Part shown: positions 12,830 to 25,499 of the stretch, one piece after another | Numbering within the stretch: position 1 is the first letter of the stretch | How the letters are laid out: each line of letters begins with the position of its first letter | NCBI RefSeq assembly: GCF_002865645.1 | Contig: NW_020194620.1 | Location: 813,353 to 877,352, forward strand | Length of the DNA: 64,000 nt | From: Hyaloscypha bicolor E | Lineage: Eukaryota; Ascomycota; Leotiomycetes; Helotiales; Hyaloscyphaceae | Reading direction: 5' to 3' | The notes under the pieces: model-generated | Told to the model about the DNA's origin: nothing | The model's input: only the letters and a program-made list of their open reading frames with translations | The model's database searches: none | Made by a program: the position numbers and the translations under genes

Positions 12830-14250
12830 GTCCTAGTATATTAATATTATTATTATAGAAACTCTATAAAACCAGAGGGCTATTACTTAGTACTAAAGCT
12901 AGATACTATACTAGATCTTTATCCTAACTAACCTACTAAATTCTATATTTTAGCCTATTTCTTACTAGCTTAACTATAATAACCCATTTAATACTATACT
13001 TTTATTTACTATTCTCTAGTATTAATAAAAGCAGTTCCGGATTTACTTAATCTAGCAGAGAATTCTAGGAGTCTTTTTATAGCTTCTCTATATAGAAAAC
13101 TAGATATATCTTTATAATTTCCGATAGTTTTAGGAAAAATAAATAGCTATATTATTCTAGAATCTTAAATAGGCCCTTTATTTGGTTTCCTAGCTTCTGG
13201 CTCAGATAATCGGATTTCTAGTACTTTATAATAACCTATACTTTATTTCCTACTTTGAAATTAATTAGATAGTAGTATTTATTAGCTTATATTATATATT
13301 ATTTCTATACTTATTTTATATAGCCTTAGGCAAGTTACTATAATTTATATAATTAATTTACTAATACTTTAGCTTTATTTCTATTTAGCTTCTCTTTAGG
13401 TAAGTTAGCTTTAATAAGGGAGTTCTAGTCTAGAGAAATATAAGGCTTATAGCCCTTTTTAGTTATAAATAGAAACTAGCTAATAGTTTTATATTAAAGG
13501 AAGGCTTATTAATAATTAATTATAGTAATCTATTTGTTCTAGTTATTCTAGTAATAGTTAATATACGGATATAATCTCTAATTAAAATACTAATTAATAA
13601 TCTCTATTTATTTATTTATTTATTTAGGAGTAATTAGCTATAGAGAGCTTAAGCTTTATACTAATTCTTATATAGAATTCGCTTTAAAAATCGGATATAA
13701 ATTAGGGTCCCTAATCTAATATAATTATTTCTGAAATACTTATTTAGTATATTATATAAAGTAAAAATAGAAGTACTAGCTACTTGGCTATAATTATATC
13801 TCGTACGGAAATCGTAATTAGATACTTAAATAAGTAATTCACGAATATAATAATTATATTATAGCCCGATTTACTTTCTAGATAGCTTTTAAAGTCTATA
13901 GTAATATATTACTAGAAGTAATTAGGAATTAGAAGGAAATAAAGTAAACTAGGCTTCTTATCTCTAGGTATATATAATCTCCTATAAGTATAGTAATTAC
14001 TATAGTATTAATTAATATTCTTGCTTATAAATAGCTAGTAATATTACTTCTTTAATAGCTAATAAAGCTTTATATATCTAGAATATCTAGAAAGGAGTTT
14101 ATTATATACTTTATAAATTAGGGCAGTTTATAAAAGTAGTTCAGGAATTATTTCATTCTCTATAATATAGAGTTTTCTATAATATAAAAGAAGACTGTCT
14201 TATAGTATCCAGATATTACTTTTGGCTTAGGCTATTATATATAGCTTCTC
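12830..14250 (-). pseudogene. Element E integrase with chromodomain, decayed
   Basis: The minus-strand reading at about 13800-13910 follows the integrase core start: TIDFKSYLESKSGYN, with the first catalytic Asp codon GAC intact (13894-13896), then a VDRL-like stretch reading VNYL. About 13100-13310 reads as the FKVGNKV...KLGNQ...GLFKILE segment, the GPY/F-type C-terminal module. About 12860-13010 reads KYRIQQVSQDKDLVQYL if TAG is taken as former CAG, which resembles the second half of a chromodomain. The protein would have inserted element cDNA and, through the chromodomain, favoured methyl-H3K9 chromatin. Multiple TAG/TAA codons inactivate it. Confidence 0.75.
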
Positions 14251-14295
14251 TAGATCCGGTAATATATAATTATCTTATAGGATCTTATCTATAAG

Positions 14296-14502
14296 TTATA
14301 AACTATTATACTTGGTAGGAGTTTCTAATAGTACTTCTATAGGAGCCACTATAGTAAAGTTTACTAGTAAAGCTTTTAAGAAAATACCTTTTTCTAGGGA
14401 AATTATGCCTCTAATAGGAATATTCTTTTTTAGAAAGTCTTTAGTATATACTTGGTTTTTAGGGCCAAATTCCGGATTAAGTAAGCTAATCTTATAAAGC
14501 AT
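14296..14502 (-). pseudogene. Surviving 68-codon open fragment of element E pol
   Basis: An ATG-to-stop frame of 68 codons on the minus strand, starting MLYKISLLNPEFGPKNQ. It lies between the RNase H and integrase regions, where Gypsy pol proteins have a variable connector, and its orientation agrees with the flanking domains. A 61-codon frame on the opposite strand (14312-14497) overlaps it almost fully and is a shadow. I see no ribosome context or independent function. It is best read as a piece of pol in which RIP happened not to create a stop. Confidence 0.6.
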
Positions 14503-14599
14503 TACTATAAGCTATAAGTTATAGATAATCTCCGGATTAATCTTATTTTTAGGGAGAAGTACTTGAGTTTATAGCTTTTCCTTAATCTGGTTCTAAGTA

Positions 14600-16050
14600 T
14601 CTACTTTATCTTATTTTTATAATAAAGTATTTATTTACTTATTTAATTTTCCAGAATAATATATAAGCTTAAAATAATAGCGGAATAAAAGCTTAGCCTA
14701 TCTAGCTTATTAAGAAAAAAGCTTCTTAGTAATTATAAAGTACTTTAAGGAATAGTAATTAAAATAGATCTTAAAGGAAGTATCCTAAAGGCTCTCTAGC
14801 TTAGCTTTCTATTTCTCTAGTACTCGAACTATAGTAAGTATCTCCTTATTATATATATTATAATTAAGCTTTACTAGAAGTATGGTTTTAGAAAAATAAG
14901 CTATAGAATACTAAAGGCCTGTTTCTGGGTCTTATTAAGAAAGTAGGCTAGTAACTATTTTTTTAAATATATCTATTTCTATTATTATAAGTAGATCTGG
15001 ATTATAGTATTATAAAACTAGGATAAAAATTATAGTTTCCTTTAGGTAAGTAAAAGCCTCTTAGTATTACTCGGATTATTTAAAGGAAATACTCTTTTTT
15101 ATAAGTAAGATAAGAGGTCTAATAATTCGTCTATACTCTCTAATAAAGCATCTATAAAAGTTATAAAAGCCAAGAAAGAACTATATATCCTTAACTATCT
15201 TTAGGGATTACTAGTTATATATTACTTTAACTTTATTGAAATTTACTTTAATACTAGATATAGAAATAATAAAGCCCAAATACTTTATATATATGACTTT
15301 AAATTCCGATTTCTTAATATTTACTTAGAGGCCGGCAAGATATAAGCAGTCTAGTACTTTTTATATATATTATTCGTATTTTACTAGGTTCTCTAAGTAA
15401 ATAGGAATATTATTAAGATATATTATATAAAAGTTATTTAGATATTTAAAAAGCATATTATTTATATAATATTAATATATAACTGGGCTATTTATAAGGC
15501 CTTTCTAGAAAATATTATATTTATATACTCTATAGTAAGTACGGAATATTATTAGCTCCTGAGAATCCGGGTTTATAGCTATATAATAGAAAGCTTAGTA
15601 AATATCTAATTTAATATAGATCTTGGCCTTAGATAATTAATTTAAAGTCTTATTAATAAGAGAAAAAGAATATTAATTCTTTTGGGTAATATTATTCAGG
15701 TAATAGAAATTAATATAGAAATATAAACCTCTATTTACTTTTTTTCATAAAAAGAACTAGTAAAGTAAAAGGAGCCTAATTAGCTTTAATAAAGCTCTTA
15801 ACTAGATTATTTTCTAAGAAATACTTGATTTCTAAAAGCTCTTAAGTAAACTATTACTAAAGGAATTAATATCTAATATTCTTGGTTCTTTTTAGGCCTT
15901 TAATCTGAATCTTATAATTATATAGTCTATAAAAAGGAAGGGTATTAGATTTCTTTTTAGAGAAAATAGAGGTATATTCTTTAAATTCCGGGAATAATAT
16001 TTTCTATAATTACTAAAGCTTTATTTCTCCCGGTTATTAATTCTCTGAGC
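14600..16050 (-). pseudogene. Element E reverse transcriptase and RNase H, decayed
   Basis: Minus strand. The RT catalytic motif reads YLNN at 15409-15420, where Gypsy elements have YLDD; both Asp codons GAT have become AAT. It is followed by a clear thumb-type reading, including VLDCLYLAGL, NIKKSEFK and KYLGFIIS-like segments (about 15260-15390). RNase H is visible at about 14750-14940, with readings like AYFSK and YNIYNKEILTIV after allowing Trp/Gln stops. Together they would copy the RNA genome and degrade the RNA strand. It is uninterrupted by insertions, unlike the other RT copies in the window. Confidence 0.85.
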
Positions 16051-16849
16051 CAGGGATAGCTTCTTTTTTCCGAGCTTTAAGCTCCTTATTAATCTTATAG
16101 ATAAAGATTTAACTAATAATATTATTTTCTTTCTTGGCTATATAATTAAATACTATAGAGATAAGAATAGCTAGGTCTAATATTTGCTTTTTATTAAGGA
16201 CTTTTTCTTGCTTCTTTAGCTTTTACTTAGATATTATATCTTAATTAGGCTATAGAAGCTTCTTTTCTATTATCTTATATAATTTCCTCTAATTAGTTTA
16301 AAAGAAGGAAAACTGCTTTAGAATAGAAGGTTTCTAGGAATAGCTTATAATAGAATCTCATTAATTAGTATTTTTTTAATACTTCTTATTAGGTTACTTC
16401 TTTAGCTATTACTATAAAGTACTAATAATATAACTAAATCATATAAATTTAGGCTTATTCTTTAGCTATATAAGCCTATATCTTTTATAATTAACTAGAA
16501 TATTAATATATACTATCTATTTTCTATTAAGAATAATATTATAATCTCTAAAGTTTAGGATAATTATAGATTTATTAATACTTTATTTATTAATTAGAAA
16601 TAAAACTTTTATATATTTCTTAGCGAACTTAGCTAGCTTTCTATTAAAACCGCATATAATATAGGATAAGGAAAGGAATTATAGTTCTATTTCTAAGAAT
16701 TACTTTATAAACTAAGTAAGCTTTATATTAATAAAAGCATAACTATTAGTTCTACTATTAATAAGAAAAGAAAACTTAATTCCTAATCTATTTATACTAA
16801 TAATATAGGATATTATAAGAGTATTTTCTCTTATTAGACAAGTCAAGTT

Positions 16850-18400
16850 AATCTTTACTAAATTCATATTATAAGCTCCTAAAATAAAGACTTTCTTTAG
16901 AAATACTCGTTTCCCGGTTTTATACTAGAATTAGAGCTCGAATTCTCCGAATACTTTACTAGAATAGTATACTCTAGTAAAATAGAAACTAAGCCCGGCT
17001 TAATTCTAGAAAGAGCTATCTTAGTTTCCTTATTATATAAAACCAGATAGTATCTAGTATAATAGCCGAACTCGTTATAATTAAAGTACTTAATAGTCGA
17101 GAGATCTTTAGTCTTTATAGGATATTACTTATATTTATAAGGGAGTATATATTTAATAAGAGTAATTAATATAGGCTTTTTAGGCTCTTTCTTAGAAGTA
17201 TACTTCTTAGAAATATACGGGAATATAATACTAGAAGTAAACTTGGCTAAAATAGCTCTTACTTTCTTATATTTCTTAGTCTTTTTATATATAGCCTTAA
17301 TTTACTAATTATTAGTAATATAGTACTAAGTAAAGCAAGTAATATTAATAAAAGAATTATTATAATACGTATATACTAATTCCTGGAGCTTTAGTAGGAG
17401 CTTCTTATTTAGTTTATATTTAATATCTTAAAGACTAATACTGCCTTCTATAAATAGTTATAAGAAAAGAATATAAAACTCCTGAAATACTTAATTAGAG
17501 TATATTTAAAGCTTACTAAAGTTATAGCAAGTATTTTATATCTTATTAGGATTAGAGTATAGCTTCTTTAGATAGAAATAGAACTCTAAGAGCTAATAGT
17601 ACTAATTCGGACTATCTTTATTTATATAAGAATTAGTTAGGGTAAGAGTATTACTAGTAAGTCTATTAGAAATATAGATAATCTTGAGATTCTCTAAGAA
17701 ATATAAATTAGTATTTCTTTATAGCTTATTCTTAATCTAAACTAGCTAGTTATTAAAGATAGTATAATCTCTAGTAAAGAGAATTAGATCTGGGAGCTTA
17801 GTAACTTTAGTATTTCTAAAAGAAGTATAAGATATAGGGAATCCTAAACGGGAATAAATAGGAGATAGTTCGGAATTCTTTTAAAAGAAGTTTAGAATAG
17901 CTAGAATAACTAGAGTAAAAGTAATTAGAGCTACTATAAGCTAATCTATTATAGCTATATAGTATTTAATATTATCCTTAAGCTTAGTATTATAAAGCTT
18001 AGTATTCTCGAGAATAGCTTTATTATAACTATAGGTATTTTTATATAAAATAGCTCTTTAAATATTTTCCCGATAGCTCTTTATAATAATATTAATATCT
18101 GAGAGTAAGATATCGGGTTTCTTAGCCTATTTATATAACTCTCTAGTAGTAATATAGTCTTTAATCTCTAGAAGCTTTATAATAAAAGTAAAGAGTTCTA
18201 TTTCTATATACTTGTCTATAAATTCTCTAGGAATACTAATAGGACATTTGGTTTGGGAAGAGCTATTAACGGGATAACCTAAACTAGTAAGAGCTTTACC
18301 GGAAGCCTTAGTAAAAGTTAATATAATTTCTAGTTATATAATATTCTAGGAAATTAATCTATTATATTTTTCCTTTACTATATTCTCTCTAGTAATCTTA
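16850..18400 (-). pseudogene. Element E gag with CCHC zinc knuckle, decayed
   Basis: Minus strand, upstream of pol and next to the 5' LTR (right end). At 17047-17088 the reading is YFNYNEFGYYTRYY, which has the spacing of CX2CX4HX4C with every Cys and His codon changed to TAT or TAC. That fits TGT/TGC to TAT/TAC and CAT/CAC to TAT/TAC by RIP on both strands. The knuckle would have bound element RNA in the capsid. The N-terminal part (17100-18400) has no motif I can name. A protease is expected at about 16400-16700 but I could not identify its DSG/DTG triad with confidence. Confidence 0.7.
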
Positions 18401-18757
18401 TTACCGGTATATATATAGGGCCTATAAGGTTATAGGGTAAGGCTTAAAAATAATAGTTAGGTTACTAGCCTATAAGTACTTATTACTCTAGAACTTAATT
18501 AAAGAGTAGCCTTTATTTAAGGTTCTTTGATTTTCGGGTTTTTGGGGGAATTTCTAATATACTACTAGTATATATTTATAAAGATATAAATACCTGATTT
18601 CTCTAAGGATTCTAAAGCTTTTTTACTTTTATTATTCTAGAGTTTATTACTCGTATTTCTGAGATTCCGTTATTTTAGTAGTACCTATATTACTAATAGT
18701 TCTAAATTAGTTTATTTGAAATCCTTTATAGGATTAAAGGAAATAAGCTTTAAATAC

Positions 18758-19030
18758 TATTATAGGTATAGTATTTAGGGCTTAGAAAGTAAGATAAAAG
18801 GTCTCTTATAAAGATAATTTAAAGCTAAGGAAAAGAAAACTAGAATATAGGAGGCTATAAAGGAGTATATATACTCTATAGTATACTAGTCCCAAAGAGG
18901 CTAGCCTTCTAAATATCTTTAGTATATTTCAAGCATATTTCTCTAGTAAGGCGGCCGCGTCACGTGCGCCTAGAAAGTATCTAGTATCTAGTAAAATATC
19001 TCAGATACTAGATATCTGGGAATTATAATA
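18758..19030 (-). repeat. Element E LTR (5' LTR, right end)
   Basis: 273 bp, tattatagg...aattataata on the plus strand, matching 12324-12596 along its full length. It retains more CpG words in one segment (gcggccgcgtcacgtgcgcc), so the two LTRs have been mutated independently. Confidence 0.92.
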
Positions 19031-19035
19031 CTAAA
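19031..19035. repeat. Target-site duplication ctaaa, right of element E
   Basis: Matches 12319-12323; element B resumes immediately after it, in register with element A. Confidence 0.92.
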
Positions 19036-21822
19036 GCTATTATAAATATAAGAGAAAAAAAAACCTAACTTATAACTAATTATATAAAACTTATTAAAAG
19101 TAGTAAACCTAAGGAAAATAATATTAACTAGCTAGTAAGAAATCTGGAAAAACTATTTATTATTATTATAATATAAGAAATTTTATAAAAATAACTTAAT
19201 ATAATTATTATTATAATTCAAAAGAATATTTATAGCTTATTTATATAATTTAGCTAATTATAGCTAATATAATAGTATTAATAGTCTAGTAAATATAATT
19301 CGGGTTTTTGGGGAAAATATATTAGAAGTTATAATAAAGATTATAAAGAATATTATAATAACTATAGTAATTAAGCTAGAATAAATAAAGAATCTAAATA
19401 ATTATATTCTAAATAAAGTTAGCTTTAAATATAATTAGAAAATATTATTTAAATTAATATAGCTTATAATATAGATCTAGAACTAAAAAAACGAATTTAT
19501 TATAAATATTATAATAAAAACAAAATTAATAATATTAATCTAGAATATATTTATATTTCTTAATTCTATTACTTATTAATAAAAGAGTTTATAAATTATA
19601 GATATATTTATTAATTTAATGAAAAATAATATAAAGAGCTATTTAAATCTAAATAAAAAAACATTTTCTTTTTTCTTATTAGTAAATACTAGTAGTTTAA
19701 CTAAATTATTTTCTAAGTCCGAAAAAAAGAATTTAATTATAAGTTAAATACTTGATTTAAAAATATCTAATTTACTAGATAAGAAAAAGAAAAAAGAACT
19801 AGCTAACCGGAGATTATATATAGAAATAAATAAGTTATATTTAGAGAATCTAAATAGCTGCTTTATTTTAGAGGAAATTATATTAGAATTACTAATACTT
19901 TAAATTCTGGAATTAATAAATAGTATTTCTATTAATATTATAATAGGTTTCTTATTAAGAAAAAAGAGAAAAGAAATAGAAATAGCTAAAGAGGTTTTCT
20001 AAAAATAAACTAAAATAGAAAAAAAGCTATCTTATATAAGAGGCCAAAAGAATACTATTTTAAGAAATAATAAATAAGGAAATAGTTTAGCTAAAAATAT
20101 AGATATTAATACTTCCGGAAATAAATAAAATAAATTAGAAATCTAGTATATTTTTAATTATAATAAATATAGAATTCCTGAAATTAATAATATTTTAATA
20201 AGATTATTAAAGAAAGTAATTATTTTATTTCTAAAAACTTAAAAAAGAATAAAAATACTTATTAATATTTTAGAACTAATAAATTAAGAATAATATTTCT
20301 TATTTTATTAACTTATAAATAAGAAATACTATTATATTAAATATAATTAGATATATTAGAAAATCTATAAAGCTAGTAGCTATAACTTATATAATAAATA
20401 AAATATTTAAAAAATTAGAAATACTAGTTTAGATATTTAATATTAATAGAATTATTTAATTTAAAAATAATAGTATTAATATTTAAATATTACTAGTTTA
20501 TAAATATATTACATAATTTCTATATCTTTAATTTATATTTTGAGAACTTTAAGAAAGTATTAAATATAAAGAAATAATTAATATTAAAGCTAAAATTAAT
20601 ATTTTCCCTAAAAAGATTTCTAGAAATATTAGTAAAGTAATATATAATACTATAAATTATTAAATATTTATTATTATTAGAATCGAATTTGAATTTATAA
20701 AAATAGTAAAGCTTAAAACTAAAGTTATAAATAAAATAGATTATAAAGATATATTTTTTCTAGTTAAAAAAGCTTTAAAGATTTTATTTAGTTAATTATT
20801 TTTAATAAAAATAAAAATAAAAATTATATATAGAAGTAATAATTTATAAAATAAAAGATTTACTAATTTTAAAAATAACTAGAATATTTATATTATTATA
20901 ATTATTCTATTTTTAAAAAAATATTAGAAAATAAAAAAAGTAATAGTTTAAAAATATTAAACTTCCAAAATTAAAGAATTAAATAATATAAAATAAGAAA
21001 CTAAAAACAAAAAATAAAAATAGAATCTAGTATTATAACTAGTATTAATATTGGAAGAAATAGAAAAATACCGGAATTTCTTACTAATTCTTTTATTTTA
21101 AGTTTAGAAGTTTAAGAAATTAATAATATTTTTAGGAAAACTAAAATTAAAAAAGCTCTAGTTAAAATATTATTAAAAATAATTCCGGAATTAATAAAAA
21201 AAGAAATAAAAAGAATATTAAATAAAGATATTTCTAAAAAAAAATAAAAAATAAAAAAATTCTAATAATAAAGAAATATATTTCTAAAGCTATAAAATAT
21301 AAGACCTAAAACTAGAAAGAATTCTAAAATATATAATAGCTTAAGAAAAATATATTAGAATACTAGATAAAAAGATATTTTTTATATTTAAATAAAAAGA
21401 AACTAAATAAAAAAATTATAAATTCCGGAGATTAGATAAAAAAAAATACTAGAGAAAATAATTATAATACTTAAAGAAAAGAATAATAATTATAGTTTAT
21501 TTCTAGTTATAGAAATATATAAAATAAAGAATAAGAAAATTTAATTAGTAAATACTAATAATAGAATTAGAAAAGGCCTAAATAAATATTTAAACTAGTT
21601 TAAGAAATCTAAAACTAGAAAATACTTATAGAAATATATTAAGAAATATAAAAACTATTTTTTATTAAGAATATTAGCTATTCTAAAAGATTTATAACTT
21701 ATTTTAGAATATTTAGAATAATTAGATATTAGTAACTAGCTTTAGAAAAAGAAACTAGTTATATTTTAAGAATTAATAATTAATTAAGAAAATATAATTA
21801 TATTTAATTAAAAAGAAATAGG
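19036..21822 (+). pseudogene. Element B gag end and start of pol, decayed
   Basis: Homologous to about 3404-6098 of element A on the plus strand, including the zinc-knuckle region and the Gly/Arg/Tyr-rich stretch (about 19300-19420) and the region leading into RT. It stops at 21822, directly at the Copia LTR, before the RT catalytic motif. TAA and TAG occur every few codons. No new motif beyond those named for element A. Confidence 0.65.
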
Positions 21823-22078
21823 TATTAATATAGTTATAGTTATTAATAGTTATATAATATAATTATATAATATAAAAATAACTAGAAATAACGAGATATA
21901 AATAATAAATAATAATTATATAAACTTATATTATATAAATAACTTAATTAGTAGCTAGTTTCTATTAGATTTAGTAGATTTAGGAATTATATATTAATAT
22001 TATAATATTATAATAATAATTTCTTTATTAACTTATATAAATAGTATTTTATAATTATATATTTCTAGTAAATTAATA
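21823..22078 (+). repeat. Element G2 5' LTR
   Basis: 256 bp, tattaatata...aaattaata. It is the reverse-complement family of the G1 and G3 LTRs and matches 34017-34273 in the same orientation. Confidence 0.85.
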
Positions 22079-22186
22079 CTAATTAGTTTATATATATAAA
22101 TTAGAAAGAATTAAATTATACTTATTTAAAATTTAGTTATTTAAAAGTAAAGCCATTATTTAAGTTAAAAAGAAAATAATTATTAA

Positions 22187-22334
22187 TTCTATTATCTATA
22201 ATTCGGTTATATAAATAGGAAAAATATTTAATTTTACTAAGGTTTAATTATATTATATTAAAGAAAGAAATATTTATTAGTTCTATTACTTATAATTCGG
22301 TTATATAAATAGGAAAAGTACTTAATTTTACTAA
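22187..22334. repeat. Direct repeat, 54 bp twice, in the G2 leader
   Basis: 22187-22240 and 22281-22334 share the core attcggttatataaatagg with the same surroundings; the period is 94 bp. G1 has a comparable pair in its leader (aggctaccgaatacttt at 28933-28949 and 29005-29021, 72 bp apart). Confidence 0.8.
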
Positions 22335-23056
22335 ATACTAAAATAGTTAGTTATTTAATTATTCTATTTTATTTCTATTTAATTTCTATAAAACTCTTTT
22401 AAAAACTATTTTCTTTTAAATTCCTAAATTTCTTATTACAAATAAAAATTTTATTTTAAATATAATATCTTTTATGAATTACTTATTTTATAAACTACTC
22501 TTTTCTTTATAAATCTATTTTTTTAATAAACTATTATATCTTGAATTAGATATAAGCCTATAAAATATATAATAGTAAAATATATTATAATAGATAATTC
22601 TTTTATTAGATTTATTTAATTTAATTATTTTATAAATAATAATAATTATAAGAAATTAGTAAAAAAGTAAAGATATAGAATTAACCTAAACTTTACTAAA
22701 ATAAATAAAATAACTAAATTCTTAAATACTAAACTATTTTAATATATTTTTTATAAAATAGTTAATAATAATTTTTGGGAACTATTTAGATATAACTTTA
22801 AGAACTTTATTTATTAAGGAAACTTTAATAAGTTTAAATTCCCGGAAATATTATATCTATATAAAACTCTTTAGTATAGTAATATATTTATATAATAGAA
22901 TAATAGTACTAATACTATTATAAATACTTTATATATTATTATAAAAGAGAATAAATAATATATATAATTAAATAAAAATATATTAGTAGCTAAACTAGAT
23001 TTTATTAAAAAACTAATTCTATTAAACTTTATTACTTTTATAAAAAATAAATATCT

Positions 23057-23061
23057 AGAAC
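23057..23061. repeat. Target-site duplication agaac, left of G1
   Basis: agaac recurs at 29355-29359. The related Copia relic at 63096 onward reads through the equivalent point without interruption. Confidence 0.9.
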
Positions 23062-23346
23062 TATTAGTTTACTAGTAATATATAGTACTATTATATAGGT
23101 ATGGAAATGCTAGTTATATTAGTTAGTAAAGTTATTATTTTTCAGAAGTAGGAATTATAGTATTATAATATTAATATATAATCCCTAAATCTGCTAAGCT
23201 TAAAGGGGTCTAGTCTACTAGTCGAGTTACTAATGGGATATAAGGTTATATAACCATATCCCGTATCCCATATCTTATTACCTATATCTCGTATTCTATA
23301 TCTCGTAACTATATATATAACTCCCAAAGAAGTAGCTATACTAATA
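23062..23346 (-). repeat. Element G1 3' LTR (left end)
   Basis: 285 bp, tattagttta...atactaata, matching 29070-29354 along its full length. TG...CA ends have become TA...TA. It contains repeated ccgtatcc/ctcgtattc-type words at about 23260-23310. Confidence 0.92.
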
Positions 23347-23467
23347 TTAGAAACTCTCTAAAAATACAAAAAATAGTATCTTCTTCTAATTATATACAAA
23401 TTCCCTAATCCGGCCTAGTACCAGATTTCCCAAATACTTTATATATTTATATTACTTCTAAGGTTTT

Positions 23468-23504
23468 GGTTATATACTAAAGGCTATAGCCTTTTATATA
23501 TAAC
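23468..23504. repeat. 37-bp near-palindrome, copy 5 (element G1)
   Basis: ggttatatactaaaggc, centre tata, gccttttatatataac. It lies 121 bp internal to the 3' LTR. The neighbouring block (ttccctaatccggcctag, about 23400-23420) is also unusually well conserved among G1, G2 and G3. Confidence 0.85.
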
Positions 23505-23539
23505 TTCTCCTCCTATAATATCCTCCTATCCTATATATT

Positions 23540-25350
23540 TATTTCTTGCCCTATTTATACTTAATCTATTCCTCTATATCTAATTATATAGTATTTATAT
23601 TAATTAGGTATTTGAGGGCATTTATTAGCTTTGATTTTATTATAGAATTAGCAGGATTTGATTTTCTTTTAATCTATTTGACTTCTGTAATCTCTTATTA
23701 TTTATATATTTAGTAGAGGCATATTATATTAATTATTAGATACTTTTCTTAAGTAATTCCCAATTTGACAAGGCATTCGTATAATGACTTCAAATTCGTA
23801 TAGACTACTAGTAGTAATTCCATTTCTAGTATTTTATTAATTATAGATTTAACTAAAGTACCTATATTAAAGCCGTAAGCTATACTATAGAGTTCCGAAG
23901 CTAGAATGCTTCTAGTAACTCTCTTATATTTAGTAGAGAACTAGTAAATAATATTAGTATATCTAGTTCTATTTACTAGAACTAGAATATATCTAATTTG
24001 GGAAAAGAGATCTCTATTATTTATAAATAAAGTATTCGTAAAAATAATTAAATATAAGAACTCCTTTACTAGCTTTATAAATCTTAGTTCTCTAGTAGTA
24101 TTTTCAATTTGCTATTAAATATATTTATTAAATATTTTTATATTAGTTTCCGAGAGTTTAATAGCTTAAATAGTAATTAATAGGTTATATAAAGCTTCTA
24201 GTTAATAAACTAATATAATATATGCTTTTCTAGTATATTAGGTAATATATTAGTCTTTAATAGAGAGATCTTAATAAATAGTACTCTTACTACTTATAGT
24301 AGTAGTATTTTTTATAGAAATGGTTTAGAGGTTTTTATACTAGTATTTCTATATAAGAGTAATTCTAGTAATATTCGTATAAATAATACCTTTATTAAAC
24401 TTGAGATTATAATTAATAGTAAGGCATTTATATTCTTTAGCCAAGAATTTAGTTTCTTGGAGCTTTAGTTACTCTATTTTTATAAAATTATTAGTTCTAA
24501 TAAATAGAGTATTATTAGTTTAAAGACTAATAATTCCGAAGAATTACTTATTATAGAAAAGGCAAGGGTTATAAGTTAACTATTCTATAAAAAGCTTATT
24601 AATATAATAGGAATAATAAGTCTTAAACTAGTAGTTCCCAGCTTCCGGTATATTATATAGTAGTTTTATAATCTTTAGAACCAAATTATTATTTAGATTT
24701 AGCTTTCTAGTAAGCTTATAAGGTAAGTTAATATAAAAATTACGGTTAAGTAAGGTTATTAATTAGATATAAGCTTGCGAGATATTATATAAATATAGCT
24801 CTATAGTATCTATTATTATAGTAGTAATACTAAGGATAATTCTTTAACTAATATATTAAATAGTAGGTAATTATATTAATATTATATATTTCTTATTATT
24901 ATTATAAGCCTAAATAACTAGTTTTGACTTTTTAAACTTTCTCTTTATATTCTTATTCTTAATCTTATTAATAAACCGGAAGTTAAAGATATATATTTCC
25001 TTTAATATCTGAGATCTGGGAATAATCTCAAATATATTCTTTTCTAGAAGGCTAGTAACTTTAACTTAACGGGAGTTCTTATATAGGTTATTATCTTATA
25101 GAAATACCATAAAATCCGGGTTCTTATAAGGACATCCTCTATTATACTTTAGTAAAATAGTAGGAATAGCAGGAGAAATTATACCTGTATTACTTTTGGC
25201 CTTACTATAGAGTTCGGGAATAGGTTCAGGTTCGGGGCTATTAGTAATAACCTTAATATCTCCTATATAAAAGAGCTTTATAGAAGTTAAGTAGAAGGTA
25301 GTATTACCGTATAATAGAGCTAGTATATAGTTCTCTCTATTAATAGCTAC
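23540..25350 (-). pseudogene. Element G1 reverse transcriptase and RNase H (Ty1/Copia), decayed
   Basis: Minus strand. RT: a TYYSYYINKLF-like stretch, then NPCLF, then L(stop)TNNTLF, where TNN (NN at 24511-24516) stands for the TDD seen in fungal Copia RTs; downstream, the reading KLQETKFLAKEYKCL fits the same family. RNase H at about 23860-24040 reads IEISF...DIF...IELDILILF and ELLEAF-like segments, matching the Copia SQIGY / HWSS / SELYA landmarks after allowing RIP changes. Both DD codons are now Asn. The product would have been the replicating enzyme of the element. Confidence 0.8.
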
Positions 25351-25499
25351 TAGCTTATATGGCCTATTCTAACTACTAGGTTAACCGGTATTCTTTTTAT
25401 ACTATATGAGAATATCCGAATTTAAAGGAAGTTTGTAAATATTAGTAGTACTAGAACTATTTCGGGTATTTAAGATATTTATAATCTAGTATCTAGTTT

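Larger units (their letters stand above)
12324..19030 (-). mobile_element. Element E: complete Ty3/Gypsy chromovirus relic, minus strand
   Basis: A 6,707-bp element with 273-bp LTRs at both ends and a ctaaa duplication. Read on the minus strand it carries gag with a CCHC knuckle (17047-17088), RT with YLDD decayed to YLNN (15409-15420), RNase H (about 14750-14940), integrase (about 13560-14100), a GPY/F-like segment (about 13100-13310) and a probable chromodomain (about 12860-13010). This is the Gypsy order, and the chromodomain is typical of chromoviruses, which target heterochromatin. It is less AT-rich and holds fewer stops than its host B, consistent with a younger insertion. The only open frames of 60 codons or more in the window (14296-14502) are inside it. 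No complete gene remains. Confidence 0.9.
10126..21822 (+). mobile_element. Element B: second, truncated copy of element A
   Basis: Plus-strand homologue of element A; 10126 aligns with 1454 and the alignment continues, with gaps, to 21822 (equivalent to about 6098). Its own sequence is 10126-10807, 11057-12323 and 19036-21822. It is interrupted by a solo LTR (10808-11051) and by element E (12324-19030), each with target duplications. It ends abruptly at the Copia element G2, just before the RT catalytic region, so integrase and the 3' end are missing. Differences from A are mainly C/T and G/A, plus small indels such as a loss near 11825. The copy is inactive. Confidence 0.85.
22079..23061 (+). 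other. Element G2 leader, left of the G1 insertion
   Basis: Internal sequence just after the G2 5' LTR, up to the G1 target site. No coding motif is visible. It includes two copies of a 54-bp segment (see the repeat at 22187-22334), and the part near 22800-23061 is probably the beginning of gag. The internal region resumes at 29360 after G1. Confidence 0.6.

Noticed and set aside
14312..14497. 61-codon plus-strand open frame
   Set aside because: It lies wholly within the minus-strand frame of element E pol and against the element's coding direction; it is a shadow.
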